Source: JANOYY01 sp043720395
Lineage (GTDB): Bacteria > Actinomycetota > Acidimicrobiia > Acidimicrobiales > JANYDT01
DNA: 64,000 nucleotides
Assembly: GCA_043720395.1 (NCBI GenBank)
Contig: JAYSSR010000038.1
Location: forward strand, 124,001-188,000
Direction: 5' to 3'
In this document: one piece after another, positions 7,489 through 15,280 of the stretch
Layout of the letters: every line of letters starts with the position of its first letter
Numbering within the stretch: the first letter of the stretch is position 1
Notes under the pieces: generated by a model
What the model was told of the DNA's origin: nothing
Seen by the model: only the letters and a program-made list of their open reading frames with translations
Databases searched by the model: none
Program-made: the position numbers and the translations under genes

Positions 7489-8958
7489 TCACGATGTCGC
7501 AGCCAGTGCAGCCCGGAGTACCTCGCGAGCCACCGGTGCCGCTATGCGTCCGCCGGTCGCCGTGCTGACTTCGGGTTGATTTTCGATGAGGACCGCGATC
7601 GCGACGCGGGGCACGTCCGCGGGAGCAAACGCGATTGTCCAGGCATGCGCGGTGCCGAGACCGGTCTGGGCGGTACCGGTCTTGGCGGCGACCGGTATTC
7701 CCGGAATGGCGGCCCGGGTACCCGTGCCGCGCTGCACCACCTGTTGCATCATGGAGGAGATCTGGCTCGCGACATCGGCGCTCATCGCGCGACTGAAGTC
7801 ATTGTTCCCGGCCTGCTGCACAAGCTCGTCATCGCTTGATCGAACCTCACGCATGAAATGGGGTTCCTTGATGACTCCCTCGTTGGCGACCGCGGCCGCC
7901 ACGAGAGCCATCTGCAGGGTCGTCGCGGACACGTTGCCCTGTCCGATGCCCGACTGCGCGAGCTGCGGATCGTTCTTCACGAAGAACTGGGGAGATGGGA
8001 AGAACGACCGCACCGCCCCGGGGGATACGTCGAGGGGAACGCCGCGGTCGAACCCGAATCCCCGGGCACCGTCGTAGAGCTGCTGGCCGCCGAGATCGAG
8101 CGCGAGCTGTGCGAACGAAGTGTTGCACGAGACCACAAAGACGGTGATGAGGTTGCCGCCGCAAGACCCGCCGCCGAAGTTGCGCAGCGGTCGAGTCGTA
8201 TATCGCAGGGGGAGGGCAGAGAGAACGGGATACACCGGCGTCGTGAGACCGACAACCTCTGTGGTCAGTCCAGTCGCTGCCGTCACCGCCTTGAACGTTG
8301 AGCCCGGCGCATACCGTTCGCGATAGGCCCGGGCGAGCAGCGGACGGTTCTTGTCCGCGTTGAGCCGGGTGTAAGCGTTCTGTGCGACGGTGAGACTGGC
8401 GCTGGCCAACGGATTTGGGTCATACGACGGGTACGACACGCTTGCGAGGATGCCGCCGGTACGCGGGTCGATCACGACGATGGAACCCTTCCGTTTGCGA
8501 AGTGCCTGCGCCGCGGCACGTTGCACGCGATGCTCGATGGTGAGTTCGACGTTGCCCGTCACGATCTTGGACGTCAGCAGGTCGCGCATGCCCTTCACCG
8601 TGGGGGCAACCTTTCGGCCCGCCAGCACGCCGCTGTACGCTCGCTCGATTCCGGTCGACCCGAAGTTGTAGGAGAAGTACCCCGTGATGTGGCCGTAAAG
8701 CGGCCCCCTCGGATAGCGACGGAGATACTCATAAGCGCTTGTGGAGTCGGGGTTCTCGTATGATTCGGCGATCACGAGCCCATCGGCGGTGCGGATCGTG
8801 CCGCGTGGCTGGCCGAAGTCGCGCACCGCGCTTCGCGTGTTGCCCGGATGGTTGGCGAGCTGGTCGGAGCGGATCACCTGGAGATAGTTGAGCTGGAACA
8901 CAAGCAGCACGAACAGTGCGACGAGAACGATGCCAAGTCGGCGGATGTTCGCGTTCAA
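7489..8958 (-). CDS. pbpA: Penicillin-binding protein PbpA (class B transpeptidase)
   Basis: A 489-residue DD-transpeptidase that cross-links peptidoglycan outside the membrane. One N-terminal anchor helix (about residues 8-27) precedes the dimerisation domain and the transpeptidase domain, with the three active-site motifs STFK (nucleophile Ser), SCN and KTG(TAQT). Size and order match actinobacterial PbpA, which works with the SEDS polymerase RodA encoded directly before it. The start is a TTG that overlaps the rodA stop (TTGA), so translation is probably coupled. It is followed after a short gap by the PASTA pseudokinase. Confidence 0.93.
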   Translation of the reverse strand: MNANIRRLGIVLVALFVLLVFQLNYLQVIRSDQLANHPGNTRSAVRDFGQPRGTIRTADGLVIAESYENPDSTSAYEYLRRYPRGPLYGHITGYFSYNFGSTGIERAYSGVLAGRKVAPTVKGMRDLLTSKIVTGNVELTIEHRVQRAAAQALRKRKGSIVVIDPRTGGILASVSYPSYDPNPLASASLTVAQNAYTRLNADKNRPLLARAYRERYAPGSTFKAVTAATGLTTEVVGLTTPVYPVLSALPLRYTTRPLRNFGGGSCGGNLITVFVVSCNTSFAQLALDLGGQQLYDGARGFGFDRGVPLDVSPGAVRSFFPSPQFFVKNDPQLAQSGIGQGNVSATTLQMALVAAAVANEGVIKEPHFMREVRSSDDELVQQAGNNDFSRAMSADVASQISSMMQQVVQRGTGTRAAIPGIPVAAKTGTAQTGLGTAHAWTIAFAPADVPRVAIAVLIENQPEVSTATGGRIAAPVAREVLRAALAATS

Positions 8959-10391
8959 CGTGCGGAGGTTTCGTTCAGCGGGTCCGGCACCATGTTGGTG
9001 CTGCGCAGGTCGAGACTCGTTGCGTCATCGGCAACGGCGTCGAGTCGACGCTCGCGTCGACGTCGGCTGCGACGCTCAAGCGCGGTCAGCGGCACGTCGT
9101 CACCGTGTCGGACGTTCGAGTCGTGGGAGATGCGCAGGAGCAGTGCAATCACGACATAGTTCACGACGAGCGAGGACCCGCCGTAGGACACGAAGGGCAG
9201 CGTCACACCGGTCAGCGGCACGAGTCGCGTAACGCCTCCCACGATGATGAAGGTCTGCACGCCGAGAATTGTGGTGAGACCGACCGCGAGCAGCTTCTCG
9301 AACGCATTGTCTGCGCGCAGAGCAATTCGTAGTCCGGCACCAACGATCAGAAAGTAGATGAGCACAACTGCCGTCGAACCGAACAGGCCGAGCTCTTCGC
9401 CGATTGCGGCGAGGATGAAGTCGTTGTGGCTGGCCGGGATACGGGTCGGGGCACCAAGCCCGATTCCCGTGCCGGAGATACCACCCGACCCGAACGCGTA
9501 CAGGCTCTGTACGATCTGGTATCCCTTGCCGCTCGCCGTCGGCCAGGGGTCAATCCACGTCTGGAGGCGCACCTGGACGTGTCCGAACATCTGATACGCG
9601 AGGGTGGCCCCGGCAAAGAACAGGCCGGTTGTGATGACCACGAACGAGCCACGTCCGGTCGCGACCCAGAGCATGGCGAGGAACAACGCGTAGAACAGCA
9701 GCGACGAGCCGAGGTCTTTTTCGAGGACCATCACGAGCATCGAAACCAGCCACGCGAGGAGTACGGGCCCGAGGTGCTTCGCTTCGGGGAACGTCATCCC
9801 GAGGACTCGGCGACCCGCAACAGCGAGCAGCTCGCGCTTCTCTACGAGATACGACGCCATGAAGATTGCGAGCGTGAGCTTCGCAATCTCGCCGGGCTGG
9901 AAGCTCACCGGTCCGACGCGTGCCCAGATCCGTGAGCCGTTGCGCTCGTACCCAATGCCCGGCACCATCGGCAGGAGGAGGAGCACAATCCCACCGAGCG
10001 CAAACGTATAGCGGAAGTATTCGAGAGTTCGGATATTGCGCGCCAGAACGAGCGTGGCAGAGAACGCGGCGATTCCGACGGCCGTCCAGAGCGCCTGCTT
10101 CGACGCGTACGAGGGGCGGAGGCGGGCAATGAATACGTATCCGATGCCGTTGAGGAGGGCGGCGAGAGGTAGCAGCGTGGCGTCGGCGTGTCGGGCGCTT
10201 CGGCGGATCACGACGTGTGCGAGGAACAGCATGCCCGTAACGGCACCGAGGAACAGGCGCAGGTTGGCAGGCAGGACCGCAGCCTTCGCCAAACTCGCGA
10301 GCGTGTAGGCACTACCGGTGAGAGCGATGGCGAGGATCAGCAGTCCTAGTTCCGTGCGACGTCGCGCGACGGTGCCGACCGAGACCTTCAC
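8955..10391 (-). CDS. rodA: SEDS-family peptidoglycan polymerase RodA/FtsW
   Basis: 478 residues with about ten to twelve transmembrane helices. The family signature is clear: the NGSRIWARVGPVSFQPGEIAKL stretch (shortened here to its core R-W-x-x-x-G-x-x-x-Q-P-x-E), EKDLGSSLLF, and the C-terminal THPFVSYGGSS-like loop read as LPFVSYGGSSL. SEDS proteins polymerise glycan strands from lipid II with a partner class B PBP, here pbpA. The Arg-rich cytoplasmic tail is long. Its GTG start overlaps the pstP stop (GTGA) and its stop overlaps the pbpA start, so the genes form a tightly coupled operon. Confidence 0.94.
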   Translation of the reverse strand: MKVSVGTVARRRTELGLLILAIALTGSAYTLASLAKAAVLPANLRLFLGAVTGMLFLAHVVIRRSARHADATLLPLAALLNGIGYVFIARLRPSYASKQALWTAVGIAAFSATLVLARNIRTLEYFRYTFALGGIVLLLLPMVPGIGYERNGSRIWARVGPVSFQPGEIAKLTLAIFMASYLVEKRELLAVAGRRVLGMTFPEAKHLGPVLLAWLVSMLVMVLEKDLGSSLLFYALFLAMLWVATGRGSFVVITTGLFFAGATLAYQMFGHVQVRLQTWIDPWPTASGKGYQIVQSLYAFGSGGISGTGIGLGAPTRIPASHNDFILAAIGEELGLFGSTAVVLIYFLIVGAGLRIALRADNAFEKLLAVGLTTILGVQTFIIVGGVTRLVPLTGVTLPFVSYGGSSLVVNYVVIALLLRISHDSNVRHGDDVPLTALERRSRRRRERRLDAVADDATSLDLRSTNMVPDPLNETSAR

Positions 10392-11602
10392 GGTTGGCGG
10401 GTCGTCGTTTGGGTTGGGGCGGCGGAGGTGCTCGCCGTTCCCGGCGCAAAATCGTCGATCGGCGTGGTGGGTCCGACGAACGCCGCCGTGGTTGGAACAA
10501 CGAGGACCGTCCCACTGGACGGGTCGACCACGACCGACGTGGGCGAGGTGATCGGGCTCGGGTCGCTGGTGGGTGCGTTCTTCAGCACCGCGTAGACGAG
10601 AGTGCCAAGGGCGATCAGCATGGCGAGGAACAGGATCACCCGCAGGTTGATGGGTCGAGGACGCCTCGGACCTTTCGCACGCCTGCCTGCCTGCCTGCCT
10701 GCTCGACGTTTCGCTTTGGGTTGGTCTGAGGCGTCGGGTATCAACTCGCGGGCGGGCGTCGCACGAGTTGACGCCACGTTGCCGGACGCCGTCAGAGCGA
10801 GGTCGTCGTGGCCGCTGTCGTCGGTAACGTCCACGACGATCACCGAGATGTTGTCGCGCCCACCGCGTTCCAGCGCGACGCGGACGAGTTCGCGTGCCGC
10901 TTCGTCGGGGTCACTGAGCCGACGGAGGATCGCACCGATCACCTGATCGGGTACCTCGGTCGAGAGCCCATCGCTGCACAGGAGGTAGCGGCTGCCAGGT
11001 GCCGGGATGATCTCGAGGAAGTCGGGCTCGACCGCTCCATCGACGCCCAGCGCTCGGGTGATCACACTTCGCTGGCGATGCGTGCGTGCTTCGTCGCGGG
11101 TGATCTCTCCCGCTCGAATCAGGTCGCTGACGACGGAGTGGTCGTCGGTCAGCTGCTCCAACTCCCCGTTGCGAAGCAGGTAGGTGCGGGAGTCGCCGAT
11201 ATTGGCCACGAGCAGCAGTGGAGTCGTATTGCCGTGGGCGACGGGCTTGTCCGAGCGGGCGAGCATGGTGAGCGTCGTGCCCATACCGAGCAGGTCATCG
11301 CTCATCGCGGCGCGGTGGAGGATCTCGGCGTTCAGGTCTTCCAGGTGGCCCAGAATCGTTGTTGCGGCGAGTCCGCCAGGGGAAATCTGGTCCGTGGCGA
11401 TTGTGCTGCTGCCGATTGTCTTTGGGGCGGCGGCCTCGGCGAGCCCGTCGGTCACGATCTGTGCGGCTACTTCGCCGCCCCGGTGCCCGCCCATGCCGTC
11501 CGCGACAGCGAAGAGGACGTTGTCGACGACAAGCACGCGATCCTGATTGTTGGAGCGGATGCGACCGGGATCGGTCGCCGCGCCGGCTCGGAGGCGAATC
11601 AT
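10388..11602 (-). CDS. pstP: PP2C-family Ser/Thr protein phosphatase PstP
   Basis: 404 residues. The PP2C domain (about 1-240) has RSNNQD, the metal-binding DGMGGHRGGE, GDSR, CSDGL and GRDNISV motifs, so the catalytic centre looks complete. A basic linker, one transmembrane helix (near LRVILFLAMLIALGTLVYAVL) and a Thr/Pro-rich external tail follow. In mycobacteria PstP reverses phosphorylation by PknA and PknB; here the only linked kinase appears inactive, so its substrates must be phosphorylated elsewhere or differ. The ATG overlaps the fhaB stop (ATGA). The linker is encoded by a run of GCCT tetranucleotides. Confidence 0.93.
   Translation of the reverse strand: MIRLRAGAATDPGRIRSNNQDRVLVVDNVLFAVADGMGGHRGGEVAAQIVTDGLAEAAAPKTIGSSTIATDQISPGGLAATTILGHLEDLNAEILHRAAMSDDLLGMGTTLTMLARSDKPVAHGNTTPLLLVANIGDSRTYLLRNGELEQLTDDHSVVSDLIRAGEITRDEARTHRQRSVITRALGVDGAVEPDFLEIIPAPGSRYLLCSDGLSTEVPDQVIGAILRRLSDPDEAARELVRVALERGGRDNISVIVVDVTDDSGHDDLALTASGNVASTRATPARELIPDASDQPKAKRRAGRQAGRRAKGPRRPRPINLRVILFLAMLIALGTLVYAVLKNAPTSDPSPITSPTSVVVDPSSGTVLVVPTTAAFVGPTTPIDDFAPGTASTSAAPTQTTTRQP
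10681..10703. repeat. Tetranucleotide run (GCCT)5 inside pstP
   Basis: Five perfect GCCT units plus a partial sixth lie in the codons for the basic linker between the phosphatase domain and the membrane helix of PstP (reading AGRQAGR on the coding strand). A unit gained or lost would shift the frame and remove the membrane anchor while leaving the phosphatase domain intact. Confidence 0.85.
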
Positions 11603-12099
11603 CGCGTGAGCTCCAGGACCGTGTTGCCGATCTGGATGCGGTCGCCGCGCTCGATGCGCAACGGCCCGTGGACCGGTTTGCGATTGAGAAACGTCCCGTT
11701 CGTGGAACCGAGATCCTCCACGAAGATCTGCCGCTCGCGTCGAAAGACACGGGCGTGGAGCTGCGACGCGAACGTGTCGTCGATGCACACCGCACAGCCG
11801 CTGGCGCGGCCGATCGTCATCTCGTCATCGATCGCGAAGGTGGTGCCCAGCAGTTCAGGAGGCTCGACGATCTTGAGCATCGGCGGCGCGTCCTTGCGGC
11901 GTCGCTTCTTCTCGTGCACCACGGGCTTGGCGACCCGTGGGCCCGGTTCGTTTCGTACGACGCCGCTCCGCACGGCATTCGCCGCGCTCTGACGTTCCGC
12001 GAAGATCTCGACCCAGACCGCCCGCAGGACCCGGGCCAGGAACAGGTAGAGACCGGCGAGAAAGACCAGTCGGAGGATGGCCAGTACCGCCTCAGGCAT
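11599..12099 (-). CDS. fhaB: FHA-domain protein FhaB
   Basis: 166 residues: an N-terminal membrane helix (PEAVLAILRLVFLAGLYLFL), a basic linker and a C-terminal FHA domain with the phosphothreonine-pocket motifs TIGRASGC, S-x-x-H (SQLHAR) and DLGSTNGTFLN. FhaB (FipA) in mycobacteria reads phosphothreonines set by the PASTA kinase and helps coordinate septal and polar growth. The motifs needed for pThr binding are intact. The start at 12099 overlaps the fhaA stop by eight bases and its stop overlaps the pstP start. The frame is open further upstream, but that part is the fhaA tail. Confidence 0.9.
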   Translation of the reverse strand: MPEAVLAILRLVFLAGLYLFLARVLRAVWVEIFAERQSAANAVRSGVVRNEPGPRVAKPVVHEKKRRRKDAPPMLKIVEPPELLGTTFAIDDEMTIGRASGCAVCIDDTFASQLHARVFRRERQIFVEDLGSTNGTFLNRKPVHGPLRIERGDRIQIGNTVLELTR

Positions 12100-12799
12100 C
12101 GGGCTTCCGGCTTCTCGGCAGTCTCGACGTGGAGTACCGAATCGTCGTCGGCCCGACCGCGATGAGATCGCCGTCGCTGAGCGCAACGCCGTACTCGTCG
12201 GCCGGGACGCCGCGACCGTTCAATTTGGTTCCGTTCATCGAACCGAGGTCGACGACACACACGGTCCCGTCGTTGCAGCGCACTTCGGCATGGCGTCGAG
12301 AGGTGTTCGAATCGCTCACCACGATGTCGCACTCGGGAAGGCGTCCGATCGTGACCGGATCGTGCTCGACGACAGCCACGGCGACGCCACCCGGTACGTC
12401 GAGCCATCCCTTGGCGACGGCGGCCTTCGGCGCAACCTTGATGAGCGTGGCCACCTTGAACTGCCCGGGACGCTGCCGAGGGCTCACCAGAAGGTCCACC
12501 ATTGCCGGGCCCTTGAGCGCCAGTTTCTCGTCGCGCGCATGTTCCTCGATGGCCTCGGCAAGCTCCGTTGCGAGAGCGTCGGCAAAGGGGGCGAAGCGGT
12601 CGTAGTCGGCCTGGTTGAGCGTGAAGGTCACGTGGTTCGTTGCGACACGTTCGCCGCGGATTCCGAGCGTGATGTGAGCGTCGATCTCGCGGATCATGCG
12701 ACGGCCGAGTTCGACGGGACGCAACTCGCTGCGGAACGCCCGTGCGAATGCTCCCTCGACAAGTTGTTCGAGGCGCTTCTCGATGCCGTGAAGGGCCAT
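12092..12799 (-). CDS. fhaA: FhaA: DUF3662 plus FHA domain
   Basis: 235 residues. The N-terminal FhaA-specific domain (DUF3662, about 1-125) begins GIEKRLEQLVEGAFARAF; the FHA domain (about 145-225) has VTIGRLPECDIVV, SRRHAEVR and DLGSMNGTKLNG. Homologues are about 400-530 residues because of a long Pro/Gln-rich linker between the domains; that linker is almost absent here. In mycobacteria FhaA binds the phosphorylated MviN pseudokinase domain and restrains peptidoglycan synthesis. As first gene of the operon fhaA-fhaB-pstP-rodA-pbpA-kinase homologue, it should follow the main promoter in the spacer beyond 12799. Confidence 0.91.
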   Translation of the reverse strand: MALHGIEKRLEQLVEGAFARAFRSELRPVELGRRMIREIDAHITLGIRGERVATNHVTFTLNQADYDRFAPFADALATELAEAIEEHARDEKLALKGPAMVDLLVSPRQRPGQFKVATLIKVAPKAAVAKGWLDVPGGVAVAVVEHDPVTIGRLPECDIVVSDSNTSRRHAEVRCNDGTVCVVDLGSMNGTKLNGRGVPADEYGVALSDGDLIAVGPTTIRYSTSRLPRSRKPDA

Positions 12800-12886
12800 G
12801 ACCTGTCCGAGCTTAGGAGTGCGTGACCCGCCGGTCGCGCTAAGCCTGAATCCATCGATCCGACCAAGAAGACCGTCGAGAATCGA

Positions 12887-12959
12887 GGCGGGCCGGGCAA
12901 TCTGGCACGCGCACCGCTCGCGCCTCGTCGACCCACGTATCCACCGTGCCCGGCCCGCC
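12887..12959. repeat. 12-bp perfect inverted repeat with 49-base spacer
   Basis: GGCGGGCCGGGC at 12887-12898 is the exact complement of GCCCGGCCCGCC at 12948-12959. It sits in the divergent spacer between fhaA and the tRNA-Leu gene, where a terminator is not expected, so an operator or a long RNA hairpin in the fhaA leader is possible. Confidence 0.5.
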
Positions 12960-13026
12960 GGGCAAGAGCAACCGGTATCTCAGCTCCCGGATCGGTGGAT
13001 CCAGGCTAAGGTGTCAGCCTTCACTC

Positions 13027-13109
13027 GGGCGAGTGGCGAAATGGCAGACGCACTAGCTTCAGGTGCTAGCGAGGGAAACTTCATGCGGGTTCAAGTCCCG
13101 CCTCGCCCA
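13027..13109 (+). tRNA. tRNA-Leu (anticodon CAG)
   Basis: The acceptor stem GGGCGAG (13027-13033) pairs with CTCGCCC (13102-13108), followed by discriminator A. The anticodon arm CTAGC-TTCAGGT-GCTAG gives CAG, reading CUG codons. The D arm, the long variable arm typical of leucine tRNAs and the T arm with GGTTCAAGTCC are present. The CCA end is not encoded. A TAAGGT box about 15 bases upstream could be the -10 element. Mycobacteria also carry a leucine tRNA near fhaA. Confidence 0.95.
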
Positions 13110-13168
13110 CACTGCGTTCGATGGCACGCGTTTCGCGATGCGAGTGCGCCTACAGCGCCACGTTGGGG

Positions 13169-14977
13169 CTAGGGCGTGACTCTGTGCGAGCAATGTGGCG
13201 CTGTACGGTCACTCGTGAGCCACGCCACTGCGGCGGTCAATCCGACAACGAGGGCGAGGCCGAACCACAGCAGGAGGAATGCGCTTGGCGAGCGGGCCTG
13301 GTCGCTGAGTGATGGAGCGAACAGCCACACCCTGACGCAGCGGTACGCGCTGGCTGCGACGATGAGCGCGAGTGCAGCGCGGTGAACCGACGCTGCGGCG
13401 AGGGCCCCCCCGATGAAGAACAGCAGCGGGACGGCGAGGCTGCCTTCGTGTGGGGCGGTGCCCTTTGGCCCGTAAAGAAGAAGTGCCCACAGCAGCGCCG
13501 TGAACGTGGCAAAGGCGAGACACGCGCCCGCAGCCCGTCCGGCAACACGCGACTCCTCGGAAGGGACGAACGCCCGGCCGAGCAGACGTCGGACAACGCG
13601 CGCGCCAACACCTGCGAGACCGATCGCAACGCCGATCAACGATACCGCAACGGTGTTGCCGACATGGCCGAACTCGCGTGCACGTACCCGCCAGATCGAC
13701 TCACGACCGCCGGCGATCGGCAGAATGTCGGCGACAAAGCGCTGACTGTTCACCAGCTCACGAACGTTCGAGCGCTTGTTTGCCAGAAGCGAAGAGACTG
13801 GCACGTCGGTATACGCGTCGACCATGGTCGTAAGGAAGTCCCGCGAGTCGATCGGGAGCTGACCGGCCAGGTGCCATTTCATCAGCCGATTGCCCGGCGG
13901 GGCAACGAAGTGTTGGTACGCGAGCCACGGCGAGTACACGCCGAGGCCGACCACCGCAGCTACCGCGGTTCCGGCGAGCAGCTGCCGGAACGCTGGTCCG
14001 TCTACCGCCCGGGCTCGCCGACGCCGAACGCTCGACCTCACGGGGAACGCGATCACCCATGCCGAACCGACCAGCGCCAAAGGCGCGAGGACGAAACTCG
14101 CTCCCCCGTGCGACGCTATGGCAAGCGAGAAGGTCCATCCGGTGAGGGCGGTCGTGCGCAACGTCGACCGAGAAGCCTCGACCCGGCCATGCGTCGGTCG
14201 GGGGACTAGCTCCGCCAACGCGAGGAGCGAATACGCGGCGCAGATCAGCTTCGGCCACACGTAGGTGCTGTGAATCACCATCGTCCCCGTGAAACAGGTC
14301 GCGAGAACGACGCCGAACGTGGTGGTGAGGGACATCCCCGCGCGCCGGACCAGCACCCACATGCCAGCGATCACCAGCAGCTGGAGGGCAGTCGCCTGTG
14401 CCTGGTAGTGGAAGTCCCGCGACGACTTCGGCGTGAGCGGGCTGATGAGTGCAAAGGCCCCGGCTTGGAGCGGCGGTCGATCGCTGGAGAGCCAGCCTGC
14501 GAAGAATGGTTCGACCGCCTGGCCGTCGATCACCCGTGCAGCGAGCATGATCGGCAGCACGTTGTCGGGCGGGAGGGGATGTGTGTAGCGCACCACCGCC
14601 GCGTCGGTCGGGTGTGCGATACTGCCGCGGAGCATGACCGATCCGGTGAACACCAAGCCCAACGCCACGATCAGCGCGAGCGGCAGGGCCATGTCAACCG
14701 AGCCGAGCATTGCCCGTACGCTGCGTCGGGTGGCCCGGCGGCCGAGCATCGCGACCGTGCCGATCAGCACGCATGCCGAGAAGACCCGGCCAAGATTCGG
14801 GGCGAGGTAGTAGGCGAAGAAGGCCAAGAAGGCGAAGCTTCCGGAGATCGCCAAGGTGGGTGCCCACCCGTCGATCCCCGAGCGCTCCCCGCGAACGGTC
14901 GCGGTTCCAACAATGCCCGGGGCGAGGAAGAGCGCAAGATGCGCGACCAGGAGCACACAGAGCCAGGCCACCTGCAC
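13169..14977 (-). CDS. Large polytopic membrane protein, possible GT-C-fold glycosyltransferase
   Basis: 602 residues with about 12-13 hydrophobic helices and a GTG start. I do not recognise the family with certainty. A loop between early helices has the acidic/polar motif LPPDNVLP and a later SSDRPPLQAG; an aspartate followed by RPPL in an external loop recalls GT-C enzymes that use polyprenyl-phosphate sugars. A role in cell-envelope glycan synthesis would fit the neighbouring growth cluster, but this is inference. It is alone on its strand between the tRNA and dnaB; the C-terminal end contains two His residues and is not membrane bound. Confidence 0.7.
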   Translation of the reverse strand: MQVAWLCVLLVAHLALFLAPGIVGTATVRGERSGIDGWAPTLAISGSFAFLAFFAYYLAPNLGRVFSACVLIGTVAMLGRRATRRSVRAMLGSVDMALPLALIVALGLVFTGSVMLRGSIAHPTDAAVVRYTHPLPPDNVLPIMLAARVIDGQAVEPFFAGWLSSDRPPLQAGAFALISPLTPKSSRDFHYQAQATALQLLVIAGMWVLVRRAGMSLTTTFGVVLATCFTGTMVIHSTYVWPKLICAAYSLLALAELVPRPTHGRVEASRSTLRTTALTGWTFSLAIASHGGASFVLAPLALVGSAWVIAFPVRSSVRRRRARAVDGPAFRQLLAGTAVAAVVGLGVYSPWLAYQHFVAPPGNRLMKWHLAGQLPIDSRDFLTTMVDAYTDVPVSSLLANKRSNVRELVNSQRFVADILPIAGGRESIWRVRAREFGHVGNTVAVSLIGVAIGLAGVGARVVRRLLGRAFVPSEESRVAGRAAGACLAFATFTALLWALLLYGPKGTAPHEGSLAVPLLFFIGGALAAASVHRAALALIVAASAYRCVRVWLFAPSLSDQARSPSAFLLLWFGLALVVGLTAAVAWLTSDRTAPHCSHRVTP

Positions 14978-15067
14978 CGAGGCATTCTGTCAGTGCCATC
15001 GATCATTTTCCGGCGGCTGCGTCGAACCGGCCTCGGAAACTGTCATACCCCCTCTGCATACTCGGTC

Positions 15068-15169
15068 TGTGGACAACTCACGACTTCTCCACAGAGTTTT
15101 CCGGAGACGGGTCGTCCTCTACTCACAGGAATGAGGGAATCCTCCACAGCTGAACGCTGATCATCCACA
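15068..15169. promoter_or_regulatory. Cluster of DnaA-box-like 9-mers upstream of dnaB
   Basis: Within about 100 bases there are TGTGGACAA (15068-15076, complement TTGTCCACA), TTCTCCACA (15085-15093), TCCTCCACA (15140-15148) and TCATCCACA (15161-15169). Compared with TTATCCACA they have one, one, two and one mismatches. They fill the 303-base gap before dnaB, which is also visibly richer in A and T than its surroundings. No other gene is seen in the gap. Confidence 0.5.
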
Positions 15170-15280
15170 ACTTTGACCCCCTAGCCGTCCCCAGGTTTGC
15201 CCCAGCAGGATGGCGGCCCACCAAACGGTCCGTTCCCGGTCCGTCCAAACGCCACCCACCACTCCCCAACCCAGGACCAC

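Noticed and set aside
14978..15280. Replication origin
   Set aside because: DnaA-like boxes are imperfect and dnaA/dnaN are not adjacent; a regulatory role is simpler.
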